Shown here in pieces: positions 50,215 to 60,886 of a stretch of 64,000 nt of DNA (position 1 is its first letter; the number at the start of each line of letters is the position of its first letter). The notes under the pieces were generated by a model. It saw only the letters and a program-made list of their open reading frames with translations. It did no database searches and was not told where the DNA came from. Origin of the DNA: Kalaharituber pfeilii (taxonomy: Eukaryota > Ascomycota > Pezizomycetes > Pezizales > Pezizaceae). The position numbers and the translations under genes are program-made. The stretch spans positions 1 through 64,000 of the forward strand of contig WHUZ01000087.1 in NCBI GenBank assembly GCA_015179045.1, given 5' to 3'.

Positions 50215-50460
50215 TTCTATAACAGTTTTAGTATTCCATAGAGCTTTGAGGCTGTGGGAATTGGGTTCAATTATGGCCTGGAATATGGACGAATGACGAA
50301 AAGCTGCCGAGGGGCGGAAATAAGCCGCTGAGGCGAGAAAACGATAGGTTCTGGGGAGGGTAAATACAGACGAAAGGAGAAGCGCGAACGGAAGGAACAT
50401 GTAGGTTCCAGAGAGAGCCATAGGGAAGTTGTACATGGAGCCGGAGGGAGGGGAAGCCGT
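50215..50460 (-). repeat. repeat R3, copy 2
   Basis: Matches 60005-60235 closely on the same strand, with shared GGCTCCATGTACAACTT and TCTCTGGAACCTACATGTTC. One minus-strand frame is hydrophobic (MYNFPMALSGTYMFLPFALL), but frames are not conserved between copies, so I treat it as a repeat rather than a gene. Confidence 0.7.
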
Positions 50461-50554
50461 TTTTTTTTTTTTTTAACACGTGACCCCGCGTGCAGCTGTT
50501 CGCCATGGCAGGGCCCCTGGGTCTACACCCTCAAAGCCCGGAGGCAGGCTTGTC
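50461..50554 (-). mobile_element. T2 element, near full length
   Basis: A T14 run, AACACGTGACCCCGCGTGCA, the T2 tail and GGGCTTTGAGGG-type head as at 31.8 kb. It abuts the left TA of the MITE at 50557. Duplication not set. Confidence 0.65.
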
Positions 50555-50556
50555 TA

Positions 50557-51408
50557 TAGTTGCGGACGGCTTTAATCAACACTATGTAACACTTCATTTC
50601 GCTTACTTTTTTTTTTTTTTTTTTTTTTTTTCGCTCTTTGATCCCCCTCCGGAATACCTCTACTGTATAGAATACACGCCGTTGCACTTCGCTTTCATAC
50701 CCTCTACCATACGGAATACCGCCCTCGCCCTCTACTGTGCAGAATACATACCTCTTGCACTTCGTTCAACTGTACAGTATTAGAAGCAGCAAACCAGTTT
50801 GTAATCTTTTATCCAAAGTTTCATTGTGAGTTGAATTTTATTGATTTTGGTGTGCAGCAAAATACTATGCTCATGAGAACTGTCAATATAACTTTGAAGA
50901 TTTACGAGGTACTGTACCTGCTGCTTTACTTTCTGTAACGGTACTGCTTCTATTTTTCACTATTATGAGCACTGTATGCGACTTCTTAATGCATACTTTA
51001 ATAGATATACCTATTAAATTAAACAATTTCAGGAATGTATATATAAAAGTCAGCGGCAAGTGGTGGATAAAAAGCACATGGTAATTACATATGCTTTGTT
51101 CTCATGCCTCATATACTTTAGACTTAGCCCTTTTAAGAAAATTTCCTGCTTACTAATACATAGTCTTACCTAATTTGTACTAGTAGTATGTAACTCAGTT
51201 AGAGGTCTCCCACCAAAATTTGCTTTTCTTTAACTTTCGATAACTTTTTTACAAAAATTTGTAAAATTAAAAACGCAATATAGATTGATTCTTTACTCAA
51301 TTCTGTTCATATCTATATGCAGTTTGATATTTTTACGATTTTTGTTATGTTCTTATCGGGTTTTGAAATTTCGGATCAAAATGTGTTGATTAAAGGTGTC
51401 CGCAACCA
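50557..51408. mobile_element. TA-target MITE, uninterrupted copy of the one hit by copia
   Basis: Ends TAGTTGCGGACGGCTTTAAT (left) and TGGTTGCGGACACCTTTAAT (right, minus strand), flanked by TA at 50555-50556 and 51409-51410. 852 bp, aligning with 15561-22237 minus the copia. It contains a T26 run. Confidence 0.75.
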
Positions 51409-51424
51409 TAACTACTCTTCCCCC

Positions 51425-51610
51425 GCCGACTCTACATACGAAACTTTTGCCCCCTCCCCGCCCCACCTCCCCGAGGCAAAGAAAATATCTCCATCATGCC
51501 TCCGCCGCCGCCTTCGAACAAACAGAAAATTGTCCCCTCCCCGCCCCACTTCCCCGAGGCAACCGAAAAGATCTACTCCCTTCCTCTGCCGCCAGCCTCT
51601 AACAAATGAA
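51425..51610 (+). repeat. imperfect tandem repeat of about 75 bp
   Basis: Two to three units share CCCCTCCCCGCCCCAC, TTCCCCGAGGCAA or CTCCCCGAGGCAA and CTGCCGCC/CTCCGCCGCC motifs. On the minus strand this lies just past the end of a LINE frame and may be its 3' UTR. Confidence 0.55.
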
Positions 51611-51619
51611 AATTCACCC

Positions 51620-52160
51620 CCTCCCCTTTCAAACTTTCAGCGACCCAAACAACTCTCCAGTACATCCACCTCTTCCCCGTTCTCTTGCTTCTCCGCCCAC
51701 TTCTTCCCATCCAGGTCTTTCCACTTCTCCCACCCTTCCGGGTAGTCCACCCCTTCGCACTTAAACGCCATGTGGTCCACTGACTGTTTTCGTCTGCACT
51801 TGCACACACTCCCCTCCACCGCCTTCCCTATTCTCATTTCCCACTCCTTCCCTATCCCCTTGCCCGTTCTCAGCCTGGTGAAGATGGTAGCTGCTCCTCT
51901 ACTCCACTTCATTACCATGCCCCCCCGAATCCTGTCTCCCTTCTTTCTGCTGTGCGCAGTCTTTTCCACTTCTGCTGCAGCCTCCCTTTCGCTACTACTG
52001 ACCTTCCTATCCTGTCTGCTGCCTCATTGCCAGCAATGCCTATGTGAGCCTTCACCCACATCAGCTTGACGTCTCCTCCCTTCCTTTTTCTTTCTGCAAT
52101 GGCATCCACTACCTTCTTCAGGTCCCCGGCTCGTGCTTTTCCTAGCCTTTCCACCTTTCA
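51620..52160 (-). mobile_element. fragment of a second LINE lineage (RNase H end of ORF2)
   Basis: The minus strand encodes KLMWVKAHIGIAGNEAADRI (RNase H, His and Asp of the last catalytic block). It continues to a frame with CKCRRKQSVDHMAFKCEGV, a CxC...HxxxxC knuckle, and WEKWKDLDGKKWAEKQENGE. The C-terminus resembles that at 59.86-60.05 kb and differs from the T1 LINE. Frameshifts are present; no poly(A) end found. Confidence 0.6.
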
Positions 52161-52172
52161 CATCACCGCAAT

Positions 52173-52244
52173 CAATGAATCCAACAGGCCAGGCCGGCCG
52201 ACCAGGCCGGTATTCTCAGTGGCCTGGACCGGCCTGATTGGCCT

Positions 52245-52279
<35 letters not shown>

Positions 52280-53518
52280 TCATTACTCGTTTGCCGCCCT
52301 TCGGGCTATGACGAGGATTAGTTACATGTTAGGAAAAAAGGAGAAGTGAAAAAAGAAGAAAATGAGAACTATAATCTGAAAGAATAACAGTGAGGGGAAA
52401 GATCCCCAACGTCCCTTATCCGTCTACCCATTCGAGCACCTCTAGTAGAGGGTCCTTGTCCTTGTTCTTCGGTGGCCTTAACAACCCATTCCATCCCCCG
52501 GGCCACCTCCTTTTCCATGTCTTGCATCTGTTGAATACGTGTGCGGTAGTTTCCTCCTCCTTCCCACACCACCGACACTCCGAGCTGTCCGTTTCCCCGA
52601 TCGTGAATTGCCAACTTCTCAAGGACTTCCCACCAAGCAGGCCTGCCAGCGTAGATACCTTGCGTCCAAGTCTCGTCAATGGTCTGTATGTTAGTTCTAG
52701 TCTGTTTCTCTCGCTGGCTCTCCACGCTCTCGATACCTGTCGGATGCCTGCCTCGGTGACGACCTCATCCTGGTATGGGAGGTGGACTCCGATCTTGGCC
52801 GCCTCGTCTGCTTCTGTGTTGCCTTTGATACCCTTGTGGCTCTTCACCCACATAATCGCCACGTCCATGTCGCCCCTTGTGGCTCTTGCTTCCCAGGAAT
52901 CTCTCACTAACTGTGACGCTCCTTCATTCATGGGTGGGGTCGCCCCGGGCGATCCTGTGGAGTTTGGAGATCGCGACCTTAGAGTCAGTCACTATCTATA
53001 GTTCACCATCCTGCTGAGATAGCGGTTCACCCATCGCTATGAGCTCCGCGTCGTTGATTGAGCTTTGCTCCCCTAGGTAGAGTGAGGTCGACGAGCCTCC
53101 TTTGCTGAAGGTTCCCGCTCCGGTTTTGTTGTCCATCCTGCTTCCGTCAGTGTAGAGAGCGATCCACCCCTCGTCCTCCGCGTCGGCTATGGCTATCTCG
53201 AATTCTGCCTTGTCTGCCTCTGCCGACAGGGTGGGTAGAATTGCCAGGGAGAGTTGTTCTCGGTGGTGTAGTGAGCCTCGGAGGTATCTGGTTTCTGCGT
53301 CCTTCCTGCGCAGGGGCTCGTCGGGGAAGCGCCGGGTGCGAGCCTCGACCCTTCGATATTCCCCTTCTAGAAAGGTGTGTATTGATTCCAAGTTTGCAAG
53401 TCCCTCCACTATGTCTCTTCTCGTCCCCCATGGGGCCCCGATGATCCTCCGAGCGATTGTTTCAGACCGCCTGGGCCGGTCCAGGCGGCCCCCACGGCCT
53501 GGCCTGTTGGATTCATTG
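52173..53518. mobile_element. hAT-like inverted-repeat element containing a LINE insertion
   Basis: CAATGAATCCAACAGGCCAG at 52173 is inverted at 53518, and both ends continue with GGCC-rich repeats like the hAT element at 26.4 kb. No matching 8-bp duplication is seen at the borders, so flanks may have rearranged. The minus-strand LINE at about 52247-53463 fills most of it. Confidence 0.5.
52247..53463 (-). mobile_element. 5'-truncated T1-type LINE, minus strand
   Basis: The minus strand begins at APWGTRRDIVEGLANLES and contains RNase H blocks (YTDGSRMDNKTGAG, NDAELIAMGE, MWVKSHKGIKGNTEADEAA). The knuckle CRWCGKEEETTAHVFNRC follows, then the ORF end WVDG, a 3' UTR, the T1 tail and a T31 run at 52247. 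A stop splits RNase H near 52998 and the frame shifts at about 52930. It is better preserved than the 32-kb copy. Confidence 0.75.
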
Positions 53519-53540
53519 GGGTGAGTGGGTAGTCTGAGAG

Positions 53541-55070
53541 TTTTTTTTTTGTTTTTTTTTATATCATTAATCGGGTGCCGCCCTGTAGGCTATGGCGATG
53601 TTCAAGTACATACTAGGAAAAAGGAAACAGTGAAATAATGAAGTAATAAAAAAAGCACAAAGGATTATGCCGTAGTGAAATATATAGATGGATAGCCTCA
53701 TTTGCCTAAGTCCTAGCCCGGTCCAGAATGTCCACCAATGTGTCTTTGTATCCGTCTCCGTCGCCTATGGGACGGTACAGGTCGTCTTCGCCCCTCGGGC
53801 ATTTCCGTCTCCAGATTCTGCATTGCGTCATCACGTGGCGGGTGGTCTCGTAGTCTTCGCCGCACCAGCGGCATTCCGGGCTGTCGGCGGTGCCGATTTT
53901 GAATTTCCAGTGCCGCAGGCCCTTGCCTCCAAGGATGCCGGCTAGGATTATGACTCTGTTGCCTAGTCGTTGTAGTGGTTTGTACGACATGTCCAGTCTG
54001 TTTCTTTCGGCGGCTCTTTTGGCTTTTGCCCATTGTCTCATTCCGGCTTCTGTGACTGTTTCGTCCTGATATTGTAGTAGTGTCCAGCAGGTCAAAGAGT
54101 GGAGAGCCGAGGAGAGAAAGAGATTGAAGTTGTCGTACAGACCACTGGAGTATCTAGGGAGCAGGAGAAGGGTATCCACTCTCGCGAGAATCTTGGGAAA
54201 CAAGGGACTACGACAGTGGAGACACAAGATAGGGAAAGAGACTTCTCCCGAGTGAAGGTGGTGCGGAAGAGACTATGAAAATTCTGCGCACATCATGGGG
54301 GGGCGCGAGGTGTGGAGGAAGAGACTACCGAGAGGAGAGGAGGAACTAAGGGGGCCGATAAGGGGGGTAGGGGGGGAGAGATGACGCTGGCGGAGGTGAT
54401 GGACTGGGCGGCAGAGTAGACGGAGTGGTGCAGTACGACATTGTTTTCCTTCTTCTGTGATGTTATACTCTGTTTATTCGTTGTTATGTACTTAAACCCT
54501 CGCCATAGCCTACAAGGCGGCATGCGAGTAATGACATAAAAAAAAAAAAAAAAAAAAAAAAAAGTAGTAGTGTCCCGCCTTGTCCGCTGCTGTGTTGCCG
54601 GGTATTCCCTTGTGTCCTTTTATCCACATGACCGCCACATCAAGATCGCCTCTTTCAGCTCTCCGTTCCCATATCTCCCTTACTCGTTGACCCCTCGTGG
54701 TTGGGGTCCCCATTGGCGATTTTCCGGAGTTTGGATATGGCTGTTTTGGAGTCGGAAATTATAAGGAGTTCACTCGCCTGGCTACATAATGCCTCGCTCA
54801 TGGCTAGTAATTCTGCGTCGTTCACTGTGTTGAGGGAGCCAAGGTATATGGAGGTCTGCTTTTATTGTGTTGTGCGAATGAGAACGGTAATGTCGTTCAT
54901 CCGGCTGCCGTCAGTGTAGATGCTGCTCCACCCCTCGTCTTCTGCATCGGCAATTGCTGTCTCCCAGTCCTCCCTTGAAGTGTCCGCCGGTAGTCTGAGA
55001 GTGATTCCACTTCGTAGCAAGACCTTCAGACTCGGGAAAGGGATCATGTAGCGGCGCAAGTTGCATGATA
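53541..55070 (-). mobile_element. T1-type LINE 3' half, minus strand, split by an opposite-strand LINE
   Basis: Encodes WSSIYTDGSRM, a NDAELLAMSEAL-like block, MWIKGHKGIPGNTAADKAG, and after the insertion RLDMSYKPLQRLGN, CRWCGEDYETTRHVMTQC and a stop at about 53706. The T1 tail and T run lie at 53541-53600. Frameshifts are present in RNase H. Confidence 0.7.
54086..54563 (+). mobile_element. LINE 3' end (T1 tail) inserted into the minus-strand LINE
   Basis: Begins AGCAGGTCAAAGAGTGGAGA, runs through decayed ORF2 end (a knuckle region CGRDYEN-like) to the T1 tail and A26. Bounded by the 12-bp duplication GTAGTAGTGTCC at 54074-54085 and 54564-54575. Confidence 0.85.
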
Positions 55071-56860
55071 ATAGCATTCGACCCTTCCACACCGCAGCGT
55101 CATCCAGTAACCAAAGCTTCGGAAAAAACAGGCAAACCCTACATCAAGTTCCTCTCCCTTTTTCAAGGCTTCTGACTCGGATATGACTGAGCCGGCGAAA
55201 GGAAGTGGCCGGCGGGGCGAACAGGCCTGTTCGCACCAAAAAAAGGGGAAGACAAGGAAACGATGACACGCTGGTGGCGCTGCTGACGTCGGTGAAGTCG
55301 ACAGAATAGGCGAAGGACGAAGAGGGTTTCCATACACTACTACAATCACTCATATTCGCTACATCAAGTTAATTTTCATTTTTCATTTTCTCACATGTAC
55401 TTAACAACACCATAGCCCTCAGGGCGGCAAGCGTGTAATGATATAAAAAAAAAAAAAAAAAGCCGACGAACCTAAGCAAATGGAAATCACTGAAAAAGCT
55501 TCGAGGACGCTCTCGATTCCTATGCAACTTCCTCCAGATATCCTAGGGTAACACGATATTTTACAAGAAAGCTTCACAAGCTCCATAAAACAATGAGAAT
55601 TGTCGCCAAAGAAATATACCCTCACCTAACCCACCAAATCCCCCACAATTCCTAACAATTAGACTATCGCTCCTAAGAAGCCTATGCTGAAAAACCGATT
55701 TCCGGATTGGTTTGTTCCCAAAAATGCACAACTAACAGCTGATCAAAATAAAATGTCGGCGTCAAAACTCTTCCCTTCCGTCCAACCAGTTTTCCGGAAA
55801 TGTCACTCGGAGCTTCTCATTCAAAGGCGGCACAGTCATGCCATCAACTCACGTATGAATAAACTGCATGGTTTCAGATTCTTCGCAAGTCTTTCTCGGT
55901 GTGATGAAGGCTCAACAGCATCCACTGTTTCGCACGGGGTACCGGTATCTAGAGCTGGCGGAACGAAGTCTCAAGCGCAGTCTCAATGGTCAAATGTCAA
56001 GGGAAAGGTCTTCAACTGTCTTGCTTCTATGCGAGACCTCCATACAGTCCTATCTACATACAATTTATAGACCTCCTTCGCCTTCCATTCAAACGTCCAC
56101 ATCTCGCTTCTGTAATGTAACTCTCTTCCTCATCCTACGCATGTATCATCATGTGGCCTTACCGATGAGTACCGCTCCGGGCCGCATTTGGCCTTATTCT
56201 TTCCATCGGTACCGTGGTTACCACCACATCGGGTTCAACGCCAGACGGACGGCTGTGACGAATTGCTATCAAAGGCAGCGACTCGATACGGCAACTGAAG
56301 AAGAATGTACCAAATGTGTACCATATATGAAACAGCAGTATATGATCCGGATGGCAGGATTAGGAAAGATTTGGGATACGGCCGGAGAATACATTATTGC
56401 TAGTCAAGAAAATGCGTTTACACGCAAAAACACAGGTATCCAGCGAGGAGAAAACTTGGACTTGTTAAGTGTTTCGATATTGATAAGGAGGGATGGCGCA
56501 AGCTGGAAGAGAGATGAGAGGGCGCATTGGAGCGAGTGGTCAAAAATGGATGCCCGGTAGGTGCCGCAGCGAATAATAGTATGTTGTGCAATTCTTGCTT
56601 GCTGAAAGGTGTTTTCTATGGAAAAAGCAATTGTTTCACCGTGTGATACACGTGATACTCATTCTCCGCTATCTAAAGCATAAACGAACGAAATAATAAT
56701 GTGCATCATGTCGCAAGTCATCATCACTTTCTAAACTACGAACAGAATCATAAAATGAATACCCAGACATCCGCATCGCTCACACATATTCCACTAACCC
56801 TATCCTAATACTCCAATCATTTCCAAAGTGAAGCCCTTAGCCCACTTTCAGCCAGCTCTG
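55071..56860. other. spacer: T1 tail, unassigned open frames and left flank of copy 2
   Basis: A T1 tail with A17 lies at about 55385-55458 (plus). Overlapping plus-strand frames at 55684-56070 and 55868-56560 are open but not recognised. Only the last part, GKIWDTAGEYIIASQEN (about 56362-56412), has a paralogous counterpart at 44.6 kb. 56530-56860 aligns with 44.83-45.15 and 62.1-62.4 kb (3' flank of the BTB/lectin genes). Confidence 0.45.
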
Positions 56861-58788
56861 CTATACAGGTGTTCCTGCACTCGGGTTCTCTTCAAGATTG
56901 GAATCAAAAGCCAGATATCCCAGCCCTGTTGAGTACATTTTTGTACCTAACCAAGTGTTTGCACGCCACATGAACCCGTATTGATTGGTCTCTGAGCCCT
57001 CGACAACCCCTGTCCGAAGCCTGAAGGTTTGGCCACGCGGGAAAGAACATGCATGAAGACCAAGGAAGATCTTGGGTGTGCTTCTGAAATCTGCCTAATA
57101 GGATTCGAAATTATTTTAGTATCCGAGTAGCCTTATAGCTCTAGGGGAAATTGAATGTGGAGGACAATGCGTTTCTAGAAACTTACCTCTCCAACAAATG
57201 ACTTGTACCATGCATTATTGTGCTGAGGATTCTTCCAAGACCTGAACTGCGTTGTGTTCACTGCTCCACTGGTGATGCCTGGAGTGCCCTCCGGATATGC
57301 AACCCATGTTACTCCCAAACCCAATACAATGGTATCTTCCCATGTCGACAACTTCAGTGTGAACCCCTTCTCAGTTGCATTAATTGCTTCAGTTTGAACA
57401 TTCCAATCATAATTCTTATCAAAATGAATCCCATTCACAAATGTCACTATTTTCGCATTTCGGACAAATGGTTGCGGAAACTGGATTGGGATGAGCTTGG
57501 GCCCACCTGCTTTAGTAAGTTGTTCAGTCATGTTGTAAGTGCCAGTGCGGAGGACTTGGTGGTCTGCAGGAATCTCTAGCCAGCTACACCAGGCACCATG
57601 GGTAATAGTAGTACCGGAGTCAAAAATGGTATTGTAAGTTGGGTTGAGGTGTTTTTCAACCCATTGGTAGGAAGTATAAAGTTTGAGGTCATCAGCAGGG
57701 GTGGCATCGATGCCGGTAAGTGCCAAGGCAAGGGAGGGTAGCGGAAGCTGTGCTGTGTTGAGTTTGGTCCAGTAGATGGAGCCACGAGGGGTTTTGGAGT
57801 TCCCCTGTGCCCAGGTATGGATGTTAATTGTTGACATTCTTGGAGCAGGTAGTGTATGTGGTGTGAGCCTTAATAAAACAATCGCTACTTCTGGATATTC
57901 TCTAATCAAAGAGGCGAACTCTGGGAGATGGCGAATACTGGGCAGCGTTGAAGTCATGTATTGTAAAAGGTAATCTGCAAGGTCTTCATTCAAACTCGGA
58001 AGGTTTCCTATGGCATATCTTGCAGCTTCCATCAACATTGTCGGTGTAAAACTGGTCTCGGATACCTGTCTTTGCTTAAGGAGTGTCTTGAGTTTGCCAA
58101 AATAAAACGTTTTAAGCTCCTGAACATCGAATCGGTCCGCTAGGACATAGAGCTTCGTATATATCAGGAGGGCACTGCCTGGATTCTCAAACTCATCTCT
58201 AGTGAAGCACATTGCAGGCGTTCATGCAAGCAATGGAAATGTTAGCCTTAGACGTCAGAAGATATACTAATGTTGAGCCGTCTTGTAAGCTACAGCGGGT
58301 GATTGCATTCTATGCAAAGAATCAAGGAGAACGTTACATGGTGTGTTCCTTCAAATATGCCCATTGCAGGAATCTCTGTAACGTAACTGTATCAACTTCC
58401 CTAAGTAACATCTCTCCCGTCACCTGGTTGTCCGTGTGCTGCCGCCACTTTGGTGACAACCCAGCCAATAATTCCTTGTGAATGTAATATGCAGAGCCAT
58501 CATCTAGAATGATTTTGAAAAGCGGGCTTTGAAGTACATTCCGGTTTAACGAGGCATATGCATTCATAGCTGCAGTATTATATCCTGACGTCGAGCTAGC
58601 TTTCTCGTCCTGTAATTATTTAGTTTCTTGATTTAAATCACTGTTTTTATTGTTCAAGCAATCAATAAAATGAATCGCCATAGCCTGTGGGGCAGCATGC
58701 GATCAATGAAACATTAAAGAAAGAAAAAATATCCATAAAATAAACAATCCCACCTCACCTTTGACATTGATGCTGATTTTTCCTCCAT
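56861..58788 (-). CDS. BTB/POZ protein with tandem H-type-lectin-like modules, intact copy, 515 aa
   Basis: Exons 58788-58759 (MEEKSASMSK, 30 nt), 58609-58338, 58198-57187 and 57094-56861. Introns of 149, 139 and 92 nt all have GT...AG borders. The joined frame is 516 codons with the stop. Exon 2 encodes a BTB/POZ core (SPLFKIILDDGSAYYIHKEL, LLREVDTVTLQRFLQWAYL), continued in exon 3 by LLIYTKLYVLADRFDVQELK. BTB domains dimerise and often recruit cullin-3 ligases. The C-terminal half has three similar modules. Module 1 is a weak one, LPLPSLALALTGIDA ... GAWCSWLEI. Module 2 (residues about 315-402) is LIPIQFPQPF ... FTLKLSTWEDTIVLGLGVTW. Module 3 (about 412-503, across the last intron) is KIFLGLHA ... 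YGFMWRANTW ... GYLAFD. The GF...TW.DT...W pattern is that of H-type lectins, which bind GalNAc-type sugars. No signal peptide is seen, so it is probably intracellular. The family assignment of the modules is by pattern only. Confidence 0.8.
58675..58730 (+). mobile_element. T1 mini-retroposon in intron 1 of the intact BTB/lectin gene
   Basis: TCGCCATAGCCTGTGGGGCA, GCATGCGATCAATGAAAC and an A-rich end, bounded by the imperfect duplication ATCAATAAAATGAA / ATCCATAAAATAAA. The paralogous intron at about 47160 reads straight through this point, so it is an empty site. Confidence 0.85.
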
Positions 58789-59699
58789 TTCTGCCCCGCA
58801 ATGTAGGTGCTGATGCTTTCTTGTCAACTTTTGAGGTGACAGTGAGACTGATATTTTCCCGAAGCTTAGGGCAGAGTCTTCAGAATTTCAGACCGTACTC
58901 GTAGGATACTCGCGAAAGGTACGTGCGGAGATATGCAAGGGGCAGTCAGGCCTTCAACCTTGGCATTCGAATCCATTCTACGAGCAGCATTGAATGCGGT
59001 AATGATGTGACGAGCCCTCTTGGCACTCCTCCCCATGCACCCTGCTATCATATTACTTGCTAGTGGTATGACAATTATTCAAATCGTATGCTATTAGGTC
59101 AATTTGATGTCAGTACATCAGATTCTATAGTTTTAATTACGAAAAAGTCAAAAATCTGAGATTCATGATCAAATCCATTTTCCTCCACACTTAGAAAAGA
59201 CCTTATTAATATACTCATTCTGACCTCTTGTCTCCGAAAAACATGAAAATACTATAGAAAGTCATCATTCGCTCAGCCCTGGCCTACTCAGGTGTAGTCA
59301 GTCTTTTCCTGTAAAATCGTTGTTGAAACATTACATTCCTAGCACCCATGTTGCAGTTACGCATATATAGTTCTTCCCTATGACGGTTTCTATGTTTCGT
59401 TACATTTATATGCATGCTTATTACGTCGTATATGATTCAAGTCTCAATAACTACTTTGCGGCTCTGGTACAAATTTATTGTTTATTTTTTAATATATCAG
59501 TATATTACTCGCATGCCGCCTTTCTGCTACAGATGATTCCTACACCTCTCTGACTCATCATGGTTTTATGGTCATTCTGTAGTGCGACGCCTCTCCTATA
59601 TTTCGGCATTGCTTGTGAGGCGGCATACGAATTAAAAAAAAAAGTAAAATTACTCAGCAAAAGTCTTGGTGATCGTTGATTTCTTGGCATCACAAAATG
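58789..59699. other. upstream region of copy 2
   Basis: Aligns in blocks with 47.2-48.6 kb, including the inverted T1 tail pair (about 59490-59530 and 59610-59645). Likely promoter sequence of the intact gene lies in the first few hundred bases; no clear TATA box. Confidence 0.45.
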
Positions 59700-60060
59700 C
59701 TTTTTTTTTTTTTAATTTTTTTTTTTTTTATTCACGTAACCCCGCATATAGGCTACCAGCCTATGGCAGGGACCCATATTCCCGGCCAGGTTTGAGACAA
59801 CTAACTACGGAATCTACATACACCCTTGAGCACCCAGTGCCCTCCGTCCCCCGGTCCCCGGCTACCCCAGATCGAGGCAGGCAAACCAGTACTCGACCGG
59901 GTCACCTTCCAAGCCTTCTTGCTTCCATCCTTTCTCCTCTAGGTCCTTCCAGGACTGCCAGGTGACATGTGCCCCATTTTTGTTCTTCCTCTGGGGCCGC
60001 TCCATTCGTATTCCATAGAGCTTTGAGGCTGTGGGCATTGGGTTCAATTACTGTCTGGAA
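59700..60060 (-). mobile_element. 3' end of the second LINE lineage with T2b tail
   Basis: The minus strand encodes WKDLEEKGWKQEGLEGDPVE and CLDLG then a stop at about 59862. A short 3' UTR follows, then the T2b tail (GGGTCCCTGCCATAGGCTGG, GCGGGGTTACGTGAAT) and poly(A), seen as T runs at 59701-59729. It links the T2b tail to a specific LINE lineage. Confidence 0.65.
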
Positions 60061-60235
60061 TTGGAAGAATGACGAAAGGCTGCCGAGGAGCGGAAATATG
60101 CTGGGCAAAAAGTGATAGATTCTGGGGAGGGTAAATCCAGAGGAAAAGAGAAGCACGAACAGAAGGAACATGTAGGTTCCAGAGAGAGCCATAGGCAAGT
60201 TGTACATGGAGCCGGAGGGAGGGAAAGCTGTGGTT
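60005..60235 (-). repeat. repeat R3, copy 3
   Basis: Aligns with 50215-50460 over about 230 bp. It borders or slightly overlaps the LINE fragment on its left. Confidence 0.7.
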
Positions 60236-60810
60236 GATACCGGGAGGAGGGTTTGCGAGATGGGGGATGCAGCGGGGGCATTATTAGAAAATTCTGAGCG
60301 GGAGAGCCCGTCATATGTACCTGACGCCTCAAAAATGCCATTCCCATCCTTTCTAGTACTTCAACCCTCACTATATTAAGTCCCACCACTCCTGGGTCAC
60401 CTGGAGACCTTAAGAAAATGGACGATGATATCGAAGTGTAGAGATTGACTTAAGAACATGATATATGTATTTAGAGATATGCCGCATCCCACATGATCTC
60501 TGCATGCAATTTCAGACATTGCTAAATAGAGTGGTAGAAGATGAATAAGTATTGATAGTTTTCCAGAAGTAATTCTCTGATTTCGAGAGGTATTGAGTAG
60601 GTTGAGTAGGAGAGGGAATTTGTCTTGGTGGAGGATGATAGATTTAGTCAGAAATTTCTGGTTTTGGACTTTTTGTGACTATGATAGTATACTCGGATTC
60701 AGCGATATTGAATTAGCCTTCTAGTATTCAAGATTAACATGTCATATCTGCATCTAGTGGAGAACGTAACAATATGAAAGCACCAAGACCATAAAGGAAA
60801 TAAATTTTTC
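60236..60810. other. spacer
   Basis: No gene or repeat end recognised. Confidence 0.4.
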
Positions 60811-60825
60811 CATTCTGTACAAGAT

Positions 60826-60871
60826 TTTTTTTATATCACATGACCTGCTTGTAGCTGTTCGCCATGGCAGG
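60826..60871 (-). mobile_element. T2 mini-retroposon, 46 bp
   Basis: A short T8 run, ATATCACATGACCTGCTTGT and GCTGTTCGCCATGGCAGG. Bounded by the 15-bp duplication CATTCTGTACAAGAT at 60811-60825 and 60872-60886. Confidence 0.85.
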
Positions 60872-60886
60872 CATTCTGTACAAGAT

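Larger units (their letters stand above)
49287..50460. other. spacer holding an inverted pair of repeat R3
   Basis: R3 copies at 49640-49825 (plus) and 50215-50460 (minus) face each other. Between them CTTCCGCTCCTCTACCTAAA occurs twice (about 49867 and 50096). No other gene is seen. Confidence 0.5.

Noticed and set aside
50197..50506. Hydrophobic small membrane protein on the minus strand
   Set aside because: The copy at 60 kb has frame changes and the third copy differs in frame, so the conservation is at DNA level as a repeat.
52165..53526. 8-bp target duplication for the second hAT-like element
   Set aside because: Bases flanking the inverted ends (ACCGCAAT and GGGTGAGT) do not match, so the hAT call there rests only on end similarity.
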